64,000 nt of DNA from Gymnorhina tibicen. Its lineage: Eukaryota; Chordata; Aves; Passeriformes; Artamidae. The notes beneath the pieces were generated by a model. The model was given only the letters and a program-made list of their open reading frames with translations. It made no database searches and was not told where the DNA came from. The position numbers and the translations under genes were made by a program. This document shows, piece by piece, positions 23,901 through 59,600 of the stretch (position 1 is the first letter of the stretch; every line of letters starts with the position of its first letter). The stretch lies in assembly GCA_013399875.1 (NCBI GenBank), contig VXAZ01002369.1, positions 1,303,813-1,367,812 on the forward strand, given 5' to 3'.

Positions 23901-26900
23901 CTTTGCTAACAGATGTCAGGTGTTGATCGCTTTAACGTCTTACTAAGGGCTGTCAGGAGGCTACCAAACTCAGACAGTCCCATCCAGGAGCCTGTTAATT
24001 ATGTTATGTCAAGCTAAATTAGCCTGCTTTCTGCTTGGTTTTATTTTTGAACAAAGGAAACTTCTTACCTTGATGTTTTCATTTGAGGTTGAGGCAGGGA
24101 ATGACTCAAAAAAGGTACACGTTTTAAGTGTTGGCCATTTCTCAAGAGATAAGCTCTGTAATTAACTGATGTCTGCTAACAGGGTCTTCCAATTATGATA
24201 TATGGGGAGGCTTAACAAATTGGGTTGTCTGGGTCACAGGTCCATAATTACTCTTAGTAATATTTGTTCAGGGACCATCTTAAAAGTTGTCAAACACTAT
24301 TCAAGAGTTTTGTTAGCCCATTTGTTGGCTGATGTCTCGAGGAGCAAGCACTTTCTGACAAGACTGTGTGCTACCTACCCGTGTCATGAATAGTGCAAGA
24401 AAAAGCATGCACAAGCCCTGGAGGAGTCCTGATCAGGAAAGAGCAAGCTCCATTCTCTTTTAATAAAATTTATTCAAGGTGTCGAAAATATTTTGAGGGA
24501 TAACTGGAATTGTGGTGAATCTGAACGTTTAAATATAAACTATGACATTCTTTGTTATCCAAGCAGATTAATGAGTCTGAAGTATTTCAATAAAAGGCAC
24601 ATCACACTGGCATTTTATGAGTCACAGATAAATTTAGTGTCATGTCATAACCAAGCTACAGTGGGTTTTGTGAGAGGAGCAGTTTTAGAGAAATTACTGA
24701 CTTGGTACACGAGGAGAAAAGAGGTGTGCGGTTGTCTAAGATTTTCCTCTGGTTCATACCACAGGCAGCTAGTTTGAATCTTGCTCCATCTGTTGCAAAC
24801 CCAAAGAAATTATTTTATGTCAGAAAGATTTAGCTTTTTTTCTTTCAACTGCTATAATAAATATAGCATAGACAAAATGATGATTTTTTAATATTTTATT
24901 TTCCACTGAGACATACTCCAGGAACTGTCAAATACTGTTGTGACTTTTCAGCACTAGAATTCCATAATCCTACCTACCTTATGATTTAGTCACTAATACA
25001 GTTTTCAAAATAAGATAAACATGATGAAGAGTTAATTTTCTGTTCTTGTAAATGCTTGTTGTCATTTTGGATTCTGATGTTTGAGGTTTTCTTAGTTTAA
25101 TCTCTAACAGTAAGTTTGCAGTCATACTTCTGAGGGACCATTTTGAGTCTTTGATCATAGTGCGTAAAGTGAATGAATAAGGTGGTGCAAATACGTACAT
25201 TAAAGAGACATGGTAACTCATTGTGTGGGCACTGAGATAGCTGTATTTGACAACTTATGTGTGTTGTAAGAGCCACATTGGTAGTTTTGCTCAAAAGCTG
25301 TTACAGTTTTCAGTATATTTTCCTTATGATACGAGATCTGTTTGGGATGTGGCCCATGTTATGAAAGTGCAGATTTGTGTTTGCTCAGAAATGCAGTGCT
25401 CTAATTTATTTTTTTTTTCCCCAAAACCATCAGAGGTGGCTGAGACAATTCAGGCAACAATAAAATCTATAAATAGGAGATATAACAGTTATTTTGTAAT
25501 ATGTAAAAATTTGTATTACAAAACTAGGAGCTGATAACACAGGCATACAAAACTGTGACGAGTTCAGAACAGTATGTTTAATCCTTGCAACTACGGGTTA
25601 AAATGTGCAGAATTTTTTTACCAAATACCGGATTTTTATTCATCTTTATGCATGAAGTCTAAACAGCAACCAACATAAGATCCTTCCATTTGGTCCTTTA
25701 GAAGTGGCACTCTGCCCTGACTGATTTGAATGCTCTGCAATACCTCCCACGTACCGACACTGCCAAATCTTTTAGAACGGCATGCAGGGGCCCTATCTGC
25801 AGCACTGCAATACTCAGGACTCTAGACCAGGGGTGCACAGTTTGGAAAAAAGTCAGGAGAATAGGACTCTTGCAGGTAATATGCCACAGCAGATTAGACT
25901 GCACTGAATGATACTTCATTTTTCTGTGTCGGGGACCTCTGTTGGTTGGGCTGTAGCTTCCAGAGGACCATCCACAGGATTTTTGTCTTTCCTTAACATT
26001 TCTGTGGGTTCATTTTGGTGGGTTTTGTAACTGAGCTAAGTCACAAGAGAAGTCCATCTTAATGGGGGTATTTAATTGTTTGTAATTAAAAGTCTTAGTC
26101 ATAATTTGTCAAACAGGAGTCAGTGAAGAGCTGAATGGTGTCGTGTAAGGTGGTCTCTTCTGCAGACTCCCTTTTTCAGGCATTCCAGGCCCGATTTCTG
26201 CCTACCCAGTTAATATCACTGACAGCGCTACACTTACTTCTAATTTACACCAGGGTGAGTATATAAAAACCTTTGGGGCACTTCAGTCCCATGTTCAACA
26301 AATAATTTCTGCCTTTTTTAGAACAGTTAACAAATACCTCAGACTGTGAGAGGTTCGAGCTGTGGATCCTCTGCTGTTACAGTATCAAAATTTCTGTTTT
26401 ATCACTGGCCTGTTTGCTTGAATTGAAGGGTTTATTCTGACGGTGATTAACTTCCATGTGTTCACATAATCAGACACTTGTGAACTAATAAAATTCCAAG
26501 TGTGATATTACATTGCTGGAGGCAATGAAAGCTTAACATGACATGATGTAAAGACACGAATATTCAAACTGGAATACAAAACAAAGAAAAACTGTTAATA
26601 TTATGCTACTCCGCTTTCAGACTTTTGGTAAAGACACTGTCTTGTATCAAACAATTTAATTCAAATGCATACATGAAATGAACCTACAGGATTGGACCCT
26701 AAAAGATTAAAATTTAAAATATTTTAGGAATATTTCCGTTTTTAAAATCTTTGCAGTGTTCTTTGAACTGATTTGTTTCCAAGGGAACAACAATCTGCAG
26801 TGCTATAAATCTCTTTAATATTAGCATATCACAGGTAAGGAACCCACATTCCCTGGCAGTGTTCGTCTTTTTTTTTGTTTGTTGGAAAAGTCTTTCATTC

Positions 26901-29033
26901 ATTTTTTGTTTTTTCCTCATCCTTCACAGTTTCATGTGATTTCATTTCCTTGCAGTATTAAAGTAACTCTTGACAAAAATAGTACATGTGACACATTTCT
27001 AAGCGTTATTGACACAGCAATAGAAAATAAGAAATGTTTGAGGGATTTCTTTTGGAACAGAAAGTAAGTCGCAGGCTGTGCCATGTTGAAATACCATTTC
27101 CTCAGGTGCCATCCTGGCTGGAACAGCTCTGTCTACACAAGGTTTCAATTCTGTTTAGTTTTTCAGTAACAAACCTAAATCCAATCAGAGGGTGAAAAAA
27201 CAAGAGAAGAAAAGATTCGTGGGAATTTTGACTTTGCTGCCAAAGCAAATCCACATGGGAAAAATTCCCGCTAAGAATTTAAAGCCTAGTTCTCCAAAGC
27301 TTTTCTGAGTGGTGTAAAAGTATCTAGGTATTGTGCTCTGCTAACCTGTAAAACACAGCCTCACCTCTGTGGAAGCTCTACATAAATTCCTGTTGGCGGT
27401 ACAGGGGATCTTTTTGTGGTAAATGAACAACCCAGGTACTGTACTTGGGAATATTTTATTGGGAGTGTGGAGAAGTAAGCTCAGCAAGCTGTATGTGTTA
27501 AATACACTACAGTATTACCAACCCATCACCTCAGTGGGAATGGTTTGGGGGTTTCGGTACAAACAACTATTGCAGAATTTCTTGAATGAAACACAGGCGT
27601 TTTTTATGAAGTGCTAAACATCCATTATTAAAAAATCAGATCCTGCATGAGACATGCTTTTTATCACAGACAAACTCACTGTTTGTAAAATCTAGATGAT
27701 GGGCCTGGACCAAAATGAAAATTAACTTTTATTGTGTGCTTTCTCACACAGTATTTTACAATGGTATTTGTTGAGTTAGATTATGGTAAATGAATGAGGG
27801 TTCATTAGGGTTTTACTTGTTAGATTTCAGTAACTGTTAGCTTAACGAAATAAAATGTTACATTTTTTAGAGTTTTAGTAGAATAAGTTCATTTTGGAGG
27901 CAGTTTTATTGACTTCAGTAGCACAAATCTTGATAGAGTTCAGTTTGACTTACCAAATGTATTATTATTTTATGAGCAAGTTAATAAGAAATGCATGTTA
28001 AAGATGCTTCTTTTATAGTTAGAGGGGGAAAAAGAACTCCAAGCCTGAATTTTAACTTCTCTGATCCTTGGAAGGACTTGTCCTGAATTTGGTACTAATT
28101 AGACATTAACTGGCAATGCTGCTTATTTAGATAGGTTAGTTACAGTTGTATGTTGGAAGGGAAAATGTTTCTCTGTTGGCTCTTTTTATTAGTCTGAAAT
28201 ATTAACCAATATTGGATAGGGAAAAATATGTATGTGTCATGCCCAATTCTTACCTATTGCACTGAACTTTTGACGGCTATTTAAGAGTATGTTCATCAAG
28301 ATTGTTAGATGTATGCTTAAGATCCTAGAAGAAAAATTATCAAGTTACATGGTAATTTTGGCAATCCTTTAGTTTAAAATGAGTGAAATAAGAAAGCTCT
28401 CATTATGAAATCAGTAATAATTCAGCTCCCTAAAAATTAGAAGAGATATTAGAAAGGGATACCATTTTGTTACTGACTTCACAAGTTTTACCATATCTTA
28501 GCTGTGCTGTAAAGAAAAAACACATTTTTCCTAGTAAAAAAATAAAGAGCAGCTAATATAAGTTAAAAATAAATTAATTGTTTTAGATCAAAAAAGAATG
28601 GCTGATTAAAGAAGGTATATTAACCATTTTGAAGTTTGGGGTGCATTAAGCAATTAAGATATCATACAGTTTTTGTTGTAGTCGCATTGACATGTTCATA
28701 GTTCATAGGTGAGCCAAAAGGAGCAAAAACCTTCCTTCCTTTCCTCGCTCTGTTATCAAAAAAGAGGCTCCTTAAAAGTACTTCATTACTTAAACAGAAA
28801 AGATAACAAAGCAGAATAGCAAAGCAATTAGCTTATTGATAATATTTAAGCAGTGTTCTTTTTGCTGATTATATTATTTTGAAGTTTCCCACCTATTGAA
28901 CTCAATAGAAATTACTTCTTGAAATCACTGAAGTTTAGAAAAGCCGCTTTCCCGTAAATGCATTACCAGGCAGTGGGGAGGATTGTGCGCGTGTGGAAGG
29001 CTGGGGAGATTCATGCATGTAATTCTGTAAAAC

Positions 29034-29278
29034 AAAATCAATAAAGCTGATGACAGATTAAGTTGCTAAATTTTGTAAAACTAGACTACTGTTTGGGTCA
29101 TCAGCACAGCACTATTGGATTTTCTATGGTTTAATGCTGAAAAACAGGATTATTGATTTTAGGATTTTCAGCGTATCCCCTCTGGGAGTTCTTAAGCAGT
29201 CTTTATAATTCTTCACACTTAAGTTGACAACTACAGTGACATAACTGTGTCCTCGCCTTAGTAATCATTTTCTAATCA
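29034..29278 (+). promoter_or_regulatory. Cluster of OTX/CRX-type and ONECUT-type motifs upstream of the beta2 exon
   Basis: Within about 250 bp there are AAAATCAATAAA (29034-29045, ONECUT-like), GATTAA (29056-29061, OTX/CRX-like core), a GGGTCA half-site (29095-29100), GGATTA fused to ATTGAT (29147-29157, OTX plus ONECUT), and two TAATCA motifs (29262-29267 and 29273-29278). OTX2 and ONECUT1 are established activators of the vertebrate Thrb cone/horizontal-cell enhancer. Equating this stretch with that enhancer is inference from motif content and location. Confidence 0.5.
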
Positions 29279-29496
29279 TATTGGAAAAGGCTGGAAATGG
29301 TTTATAAAATGATTATTCCAGACAAACAGGGGAACAGGAGGGTTGTCAGGATGTCGCTTCTTTGTCTGGTGGTCATTGCTACCTGACTGCCATCTTCCCT
29401 TGGAATTAACTTACAGTCACAGATTAAGACCTTTGACTGTCATAAATCTGCTTCCCAATATGTTTGACTGGCAGGGGAGTTCACAAGCCGTCCCAA

Positions 29497-29504
29497 TATA
29501 AATA
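29497..29504 (+). promoter_or_regulatory. TATA box candidate for the beta2 transcript
   Basis: TATAAATA lies 150 bp upstream of the beta2 ATG. A start 25-32 bp downstream would fall near 29525-29535 and give a leader of about 120-130 nt. No splice acceptor is needed between here and the ATG, which fits a promoter directly attached to the beta2 exon. The transcription start itself cannot be proved from sequence. Confidence 0.55.
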
Positions 29505-29585
29505 GGATTTTAGCACATCCGAAGTAAAACGGGCTGTTTTGCAGTTGACTTTGTTGGTGTATATTCATTGCTCCTCTCCCGATCC

Positions 29586-29639
29586 ATGTGTATGCATGCC
29601 TGCGTGTGTATGCATGTGTGTGTGTACGTAAAGTACTGA
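29586..29639 (+). other. Upstream ORFs in the beta2 leader
   Basis: Five upstream ATGs (29586, 29592, 29596, 29610, 29614) arise from an ATGC/TG-rich run. Those at 29586, 29592 and 29610 share one 17-codon ORF ending TGA at 29637-29639. Those at 29596 and 29614 share an overlapping ORF ending TAA at 29629-29631. Both stop before the main ATG at 29654, so reinitiation would be needed for ribosomes that start upstream. Confidence 0.7.
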
Positions 29640-29653
29640 GATAGGCTAACAAA

Positions 29654-54848
<25,195 letters not shown>

Positions 54849-55871
54849 AGAGACTGAAGTGGTTCTCCGCACCCCTGTCGCACTACTGGCTGTCATTTCA
54901 TCCCGTTGCCCAGCTCTTCTCACCTGTTTGTTCTTCTTCTTTCGTGGTCTTCTGTTTCTTGAGACGGGGCTGGGGTTTTGTTTGGGTTTTCTTTTGGGGT
55001 TGCCGGGGGGCAGTTGTATACACATGGATGAAAACATCCCTTTAATGCGGGTACTTGTGACTATTGCAATTTGTTCTTCAGTCCTTTGATGTGAGTGCTT
55101 TGACAGCTTAACAGTGAAAATACGAACAGACCGATCTCATTCACCAGCATTTGCGTGGTCACCAGCTCACACCCATCATTGCCTGGAAAATAGGGGAGAG
55201 AGATGGAAGTGGCAGAAAAATTAATTTGCCTTCAAGTTAAAACAGCTATTGTTAATTTGACCCTGACGGTTCTGTTTTACCTCCTTTTGCAGGGTACCAC
55301 TGACCAATTTATATATGAAATTTCTGGTCTTTGCGATTGTTTCTGTTGTAACAATTACCACTATGATCTAGGATCTTCATCATCATCATGATCCCATCAT
55401 TTTCTGAGGTTTGTTCCAGCAGATGCAGTTTAACTCTGCCCCATAAAACAAGTACTTAAAATAATGCAGAGTGTTAGAAAGGACTGAGTCTTCTTTTTTT
55501 CCATGTGTATAAGATATTAAGACCTTCAGTTATTAAATTTGGACTCCAGGTAACTTCACTGGAAGGTTTGTTGGAGTGAGGAGGGAAGTTTGATCCTCTG
55601 AGGTGCTTTTCCTGAGAGTGGAGGGGTCTGCTTTTTCTGAGGTGTGTGGAAAATCCGTCACTTTGAGGGAGAAGGCTCTCTGTCAGGATAGCAGGCAGTG
55701 TCTCAAGAGTTATTCAGGGATACGAGGGCTCACGGAATGAGGACAAAGAGAATGAAACATGCAGGGTGACCTTCAGATGGGACAGAAACCAACCATGTTA
55801 TTAACAACACTCAAGACTGTACAGCTTTATCCCAGTAATACAAATAGTGTTGCTCAGCAGTAATCCTTTGT

Positions 55872-55936
55872 TTTATATATATATATATATATAAAGTTTA
55901 TATGCACATATATATATAATTTTATATATATATAAT
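55872..55936. repeat. (TA)n-rich palindromic tract in the 3' UTR
   Basis: Three TA runs separated by aagtttatatgcaca and attttat. The tract is self-complementary and could fold into a hairpin in the mRNA. It is about 1 kb after the stop codon. Confidence 0.9.
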
Positions 55937-57297
55937 TACAAATCTTCAGCAGGTGTCTTAAACATACTTCTGTATTTTTATCTTTTCCCTCTCCTTCTCT
56001 GACTCTCTTCTGTGTGTGTGCGCGTGTGGATCAGCTAGGTTCTCCCTGCCTGGTGTCTGTATGTGTTTCATTTGGCTAGATGCTCTCTTGATTCTTTTAA
56101 TTTATTTCCACTAACTGCACTAGCAGGAACCAAACTGAGCAATGACAAAATGTCCTGCTGCCGAAATCTGCAAGCCAGTATTCACAGTCCTGGAACGTTT
56201 GGAGGCCAGTGATGAGGACGTTGTAGGTAGAGATTCCTCTCTGTCATCCATCTCCATTCAGGGATGTTGTCCCTGGGTTTTATAAACTTGATATTAAACC
56301 ATTCTCTGAATTTGTATGACACATCAAAAGCATCTTTCGGTTCTTCCTGGGAACCAGAGACTTAGTTCATGTGTTTTTGCACTGCCTCATACCCCACATT
56401 CTTTCATGTTGTGCATTGATTTGTACCAGTTTCTTTCTCTGCTATTTATTGACCCATTTGCCCGGCAAGTTGCAGGCATTGTTGGAGTGATGTGTTGACT
56501 TTAAAAGCTCATGGTCAATATCTGAACCCATATGTTATGTGCTTATCCGCTCATAAAAACAGGATACTCAGGAAAACTTATAGATGGAACACGATATATG
56601 CATGTCAGGAGTTAAATTCTTTCTACCCTTCTTTCCCTACATCATTGATAAAGCATTTAGAGTGCTATTGGGCATGTTTTTAGGGATGTGGAATCTCGCT
56701 CTCCCTGTTCTTTGATACCTTATGCACCTTATGTGATGAGCTATGAGCACTAAAGTTATCACTTAGGGGTTTTTTTGTCAGAACATGAAACACATTGGGG
56801 TGTTTAGGAGTTTTTTTGCAGGTAGCAGTGAAGACACATCACTGGAGATTCATTCTTAAATATTTGCTGTAGAACCTCTTTTGCTGGCTGTGTTTGCTCC
56901 ATCTTGAAGCGTGTGTCTAAACAACATCTCTATCCAAATTCCTTGTAGAGCACTGTCTTGGAGACAAAGAGTCAGAAACTAGCTCTTTGGGGTGACTTGA
57001 TAGAGGACTTACAGCATACAATAGGGAGCTCAGAAAAGCAGTCGATCCCTTACTTGCACTGATGCCTTCACAATCTAGAAATGAAACAACACACTTTTGA
57101 GACAATATTAATATAGCAAGGTATATAAGAGCAGAATTGGAGGCCTCCAGGTGCAAATATGGCAAGATGCATATGTGATACAGGACTTCTACAATTTTAT
57201 AAGTTTGACAAACTAGCATATTTAACAACAGTATCCAGTTAGAAGAGCAGTTAGTTAAGTAATCCTCCCTTTTGGTTCTGCCCCATTTGGAGCCCCA

Positions 57298-57346
57298 CCC
57301 CCCCCCCCCCCCCCCCCCCCCCCCACTCCTTCTTCGANCCCCCCCC
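57298..57346. repeat. Poly-C tract with an ambiguous base
   Basis: 27 consecutive C (57298-57324), then actccttcttcga, N (57338), and 8 more C. Low-complexity sequence, probably of poor base quality. It lies in the presumed 3' UTR. Confidence 0.85.
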
Positions 57347-59147
57347 AAGTTTCTAGCCCCACATTTATTATGTCTAGGATACATGGTAGAAGAAAATAAG
57401 ACATCCTTGGCTAAAGAGGCAAGACTAAATAATATTTCAGGAATGTAGCATAATATGTGTTAGAAGGTTAGCTTATTGTTCTAAAATGTAGGGGAAAAGG
57501 GATAGGAAAAATATTGGGAGCTACAGCCATGTATTAGAAATCTACAAAGCTACAAATATATGACAAATATATAAAAAGCTTAGGCATCAGCACCTATGCC
57601 CGCAGTGGCTTGCAAAGAAAAGAGAAATGTGCATGTCTTTTGAAGCTCTGTTCTGCCATGGATCTGAGCATGGAATTCCTCCTGAAGCCAGTGCAGGTAC
57701 CTCATCTGTTTGCTTAATGTGAGCTTGAGTAGGCATTCAAGCTTTTGACTGTGCTGCAGATGAGACCCAGGAGAGGAAACATCACATCTCTTCTAGTTCC
57801 AAAGTGCTGATGCAGTTTGGAGCTGTGCTTAGTCAGGGTTCAGAAAATCAGGCCTCCTTCCTTAGCTGTTTGCAGATGGAATGAAGTGCCTAAAATCAGG
57901 CAACCGACTCTGGCAGTTCTGGCGGTGCTCTAAGCAGAAGAGACATACATCAACATATTTTTCTAGCTTTTTAGGTTAAGCTGGAGTCTGACACTAATTA
58001 ACAGACTGAGTTAGTAGGATTCCCTAACTGAAAACTAAGGCCAAGCTCTTAGTTTGACAGATTTGATGTACTGACATCTAATGGCCTCTGATCTCCTACC
58101 AATCTTACTTTGTGTGACTTCCTTTTCTTCCTCAGTGCGACTGCTGATTTATGTGATCATGACAGCAAAACTAGCTGACCTTAGTTCTGCAAAGACGTAC
58201 TTCTAAATATCAGTGGTCTCAAGCCATTGTGGGATTGAGCCCCTGGACTGAGCACCTCAGGGGCAGACACCAGTGCCACAGTCAGCACCCTTTGTAGTAA
58301 CTGGCCTTCTGAGTGAAATAACAAACTTGTGCTTTCCAGTGCAGTCCAGAGTCTTGTTTCTGCTGGTGCCACATGGCTCTCATGTTTGCTTTCTGGTCTA
58401 CGTGTGGGCTTTGCGCAGAAGGTTTTTCCTGTCAAACCTGATTGTCACCATTCATGGTATTGCCCTGAGTAACATGTGCATTTAGATACTCATTTCATGT
58501 GTAATCTCAGTTAAGTTGTGATATTTATAACAACATATATAGTGCGTGATAATGATTTTTGTTTACATTCTGCCAAAATGTAGACGTTAGAGTTAGACCT
58601 CCCAGGTCCAAAATCATCCTTGAGCAGACTGCTTGCTTCTTCAGAGGCAGGTGTCAGAAAGAGGAAAAAACTGTCCAGAAAGACCATTTATATCAGAAAT
58701 CTGCCAAGAGAGGGCTGTTAATCACAAGCAGAGCATGTCATTACTAGTGATGTATTTTTATGCTATGGAACTCTAATCTGTATGTGTCATATTGACTTCT
58801 TGCTGCATGAATCATAAATTTTAAAAATCAGTCTTACGGTTTTGAGATGTAGCCAGCATTCCTAAGGCTAAACCTTTTTCATTGACAGAATCAAAATCCA
58901 CAACCAAGGAACGTTTTCCTCTCACTGTGAGAGCAACTGAAAGTGTTCAACATTTATCTTTTCACAAAGGAAGAGGCAACAGAACCTCTTAATGTGTCTT
59001 GTTATTGTGATCATCTGGAAATGATTGCCAGACGTTTCCTTTTGATATAGTAATGAAGTGATCTGTATTTAAATTTTATAGAGAGAATTTTATTCTAGTG
59101 TGATAGAGATTTATTTTCCACTTTAAGACTCAAAACGGTGTGAGCAC

Positions 59148-59279
59148 GTTTTTGGTTTTTTTTTTACTATGGTATATTTTTGCTTTAAAATTAAAAACAA
59201 AATANAAAACGGGGTTTAGGCAGTTTTTGGTTTTTTTTTTACTATGGTATATTTTTGCTTTAAAATTAAAAACAAAATA
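59148..59279. repeat. Exact 57-bp direct repeat flanking an N, likely assembly artefact
   Basis: 59148-59204 and 59223-59279 are identical (offset 75), with N at 59205 between them. See the finding on this region. Confidence 0.85.
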
Positions 59280-59600
59280 AAAAAAAAAGGTTTGGCCTTA
59301 TCACAAAGTTTTAGTATAGATGTTAGCAAATGCAAAGAGTATGCATTATTTGTGTGTATCCACATTGACTGATGTCGCCTTCAAAAAGCAATATTGTGCA
59401 GGTAATAAGTTGTTTGTGACTGTCCATTGCACAGTTTACCTTCTTTAAAAGCTAACCTTGTTTATGCACAAGACAATCAAATGTAAATCTACATCAGCAC
59501 CCAGGTGTGGATTAAATTTATGTAAATTACTGAGCACAATGTAAAACATTAAAAGACACTTTATTTAATTACACATTTAATGTTGGTAAAGATAGTATCA

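Larger units (their letters stand above)
9609..29030 (+). other. THRB: Intron between the beta0 and beta2 start exons
   Basis: About 20 kb with no recognised coding exon. It contains the CR1 copy at 12592-13230, the T-rich tract at 14801-14925, a poly-A run near 11325-11342 and purine-rich A/G runs near 19900-19940. Open frames here are short and without family signatures. Confidence 0.75.
54849..59600 (+). other. THRB: THRB 3' untranslated region (extent approximate)
   Basis: Non-coding sequence follows the TAA. It contains the TA tract, the poly-C tract with N, and the duplicated T/A-rich segment. ATTAAA signals occur near 55533, 56294 and 59567, and AATAAA at 59276. Vertebrate THRB 3' UTRs are several kb long, so the mRNA may run to about 59-60 kb. 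A miR-27-type seed match (ACTGTGA) is at 58924-58930. The true cleavage site is not determinable here. Confidence 0.5.

Noticed and set aside
56917..57384. 155-codon minus-strand frame with a poly-glycine segment
   Set aside because: The glycine run is the poly-C tract with N; the rest has no family signature and lies in the presumed 3' UTR.
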